From Planctomycetota bacterium (lineage in GTDB: Bacteria; Planctomycetota; Planctomycetia; Pirellulales; UBA1268), in assembly GCA_003669605.1 (NCBI GenBank), contig QWOP01000043.1:1-64000 (forward strand): a stretch of DNA of 64,000 bases. The letters run 5' to 3'. The notes beneath the pieces are model-generated. The model did not search any database. It had not been told where the DNA came from and saw only the letters and a program-made list of their open reading frames with translations. Positions 63,028 to 64,000 of the stretch are shown piece by piece (within the stretch, counting starts at the first letter, position 1; the number at the start of each line of letters is the position of its first letter). The translations under genes were made by a program, and so were the position numbers.

Positions 63028-64000
63028 ATGTCTCGTTTCGATCCAGATCGCTATTCCCGCCAGGTCCGCTTCGCACCGCTCGGTGCTGACGGCCAAGAAC
63101 GCCTCGCTGCGGCCGAGGTGGCCGTCGTCGGCTGCGGCGCGCTCGGCAGCGTGGTGGCGATGGCCTTGGTGCGGGCCGGGATCGGTGCGGTGAGGATCAT
63201 CGATCGCGATCTCCCCGAACTTTCCAATCTTCCCAGGCAGGTGCTGTTCGACGAGGCAGACGTCGCCGCCGGTCTTCCCAAGGCCGTGGCGGCGGCACGG
63301 CACCTGGAGCGGATGGCATCGGCCTGCCGGATCGAGGCGGTCGTCGCCGATCTTTCCGCGACCAATGCTTCCCGGCTCCTCGGCGGTGTCGACGTGATCG
63401 TCGACGGCACCGACAACTTCGAGGCCCGGTTTCTTGTCAACGAGTATTCCTGCCGGGAGGGGATCCCCTGGGTCCACGGCGGTGCGATTGGTGCCGAGGG
63501 GAGGGTGCTCTCGGTGCTGCCTGGGAAGTCGGCCTGCCTGCGGTGCCTGGTGCCCGAGCCTCCCGCCCCGGGAGTCTTGCCCACCTGCGACACCGCGGGC
63601 GTGCTGGGGCCAGTGGCACTGGTGGTGGGGGCAGTCGAGGCCTCCGAGGCGATCAAGATCCTGGCCGGGGCCATCGATCGCGTTGGCAACAGGCTCCTCG
63701 TCTGCGACCTCTGGGAGAACTCCTGGCGGACAGTCGATCTTGAGCCCCTCGCCGAGGCTGGCTGTCCGACATGCCGGGGGGGTGACTATCCCTGGCTCGA
63801 AGGAAGAGTGGGGACACAGGCGACGGTCCTTTGCGGGCGCGACGCGGTGCAGGTCATCCCCACCCCCGGCGCGGGGATCGAATTGCCGGCATTCGCCGCG
63901 CGGATGGCGGATGTAGGGAGCGTGGTGGCCAATCCCTGGATAGTCCGCGTCACGGTGGAGGGGGGGATCGAGTTGGCGGTGTTCGCTGACGGCCGAACGA
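63028..64000 (+). CDS. HesA/MoeB/ThiF-family adenylyltransferase (cut by right edge)
   Basis: The frame starts at ATG 63028 and stays open to the window end (324 codons). The E1-like fold has RYSRQVRFAPLGADGQERL, the nucleotide loop VVGCGALGSVV (Gly 35, 37, 40), IIDRDLPELSNLPRQVLF, and VIVDGTDNFEARFLVNEYSC. Zinc Cys are 170 and 173 in CLRC and 246 and 249 in CPTC. A Cys in PTCDTAGVLGPV (187) sits where the catalytic Cys of MoeB/ThiF-type enzymes lies. It adenylates the C-terminus of a small sulfur-carrier or ubiquitin-like protein, for molybdopterin, thiamine or related synthesis. The exact pathway is unknown. The segment after residue 250 (TQATVLCGRDAVQVIPTPG) is an extra C-terminal domain whose end is not seen. 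Confidence 0.9.
   Translation, partial: MSRFDPDRYSRQVRFAPLGADGQERLAAAEVAVVGCGALGSVVAMALVRAGIGAVRIIDRDLPELSNLPRQVLFDEADVAAGLPKAVAAARHLERMASACRIEAVVADLSATNASRLLGGVDVIVDGTDNFEARFLVNEYSCREGIPWVHGGAIGAEGRVLSVLPGKSACLRCLVPEPPAPGVLPTCDTAGVLGPVALVVGAVEASEAIKILAGAIDRVGNRLLVCDLWENSWRTVDLEPLAEAGCPTCRGGDYPWLEGRVGTQATVLCGRDAVQVIPTPGAGIELPAFAARMADVGSVVANPWIVRVTVEGGIELAVFADGRT

Noticed and set aside
1-64000. tRNA, rRNA, CRISPR arrays, insertion sequences, integrases or toxin-antitoxin pairs
   Set aside because: Intergenic regions were scanned by eye and nothing matched; small structured RNAs could still be missed without covariance-model searches.

Overview
The window looks like a chromosomal segment of a planctomycete, most probably of the order Pirellulales or a near relative. 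The lineage is inferred from protein types and not from any database comparison. The DNA is GC-rich and gene-dense. It holds several gene types typical of that phylum: an ECF sigma factor directly upstream of a very large Ser/Thr kinase with WD40 repeats; a surface protein whose N-terminus is Arg-rich and carries LEGRSMLA, a variant of the planctomycete LEPRxLL-type motif; a BBP7-type outer-membrane protein; a C-terminal-heme cytochrome c' -like protein; and a short lipoprotein with a CPDPFDYSGPVPNG segment. I see no phage, insertion sequence, plasmid, CRISPR or RNA gene. It reads as core chromosome.

Layout. 1-5.1 kb: a truncated surface-protein gene (minus), divergent from an ECF sigma factor and a WD40 kinase. 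5.1-10.5 kb: a fused membrane/spermidine-synthase-like protein, cytochrome, TSUP permease, class 3 lipase and LRR membrane protein. 10.6-17 kb: two divergent phosphohexomutases, a LysM protein with a degenerate L,D-transpeptidase domain, and a first glucose-1-phosphate adenylyltransferase. 17-25.5 kb: an S41 protease, FolC, BBP7, homospermidine synthase, AccD, a histidine-phosphatase-like protein lacking its catalytic histidines, and ribulose-phosphate epimerase. 25.8-29.7 kb: a creatininase-family gene overlapping putA. 30-37 kb: a complete pstSCAB-phoU phosphate uptake operon, with enlarged PstC and PstA.

37.3-43.8 kb: a DUF11/CARDB-type exported protein, two poorly characterised proteins, a charged-repeat exported protein, a uronate-isomerase-like amidohydrolase and a DUF423 protein. 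43.8-48.6 kb: a secretin and a PAS-GAF-receiver protein. 48.6-55.2 kb: sdhCAB with a visible sigma70-type promoter, a DEAD-box helicase and a family 4 uracil-DNA glycosylase. 55.4-64 kb: a lipoprotein, a second adenylyltransferase, LeuS, an acyl-ACP-synthetase-like ligase, a glycosidase-2-like protein without a visible catalytic acid, and a ThiF/MoeB-type enzyme cut by the right edge.

Functional themes are carbon storage (two GlgC, two sugar-phosphate mutases), phosphate uptake, respiration and proline catabolism (SDH, PutA, AccD), polyamines (homospermidine synthase and a SpeE-like fusion), and cell-surface proteins. No single undescribed system stands out. The most interesting signals are three enzyme folds whose catalytic residues appear to be lost (24101-24781, 14065-15330 and 61988-62989), the large insertions in the Pst permeases, and several intergenic structures: a G-rich cluster ahead of glgC, inverted repeats ahead of the secretin, and a 9-bp repeat at the start of the glycosylase gene.
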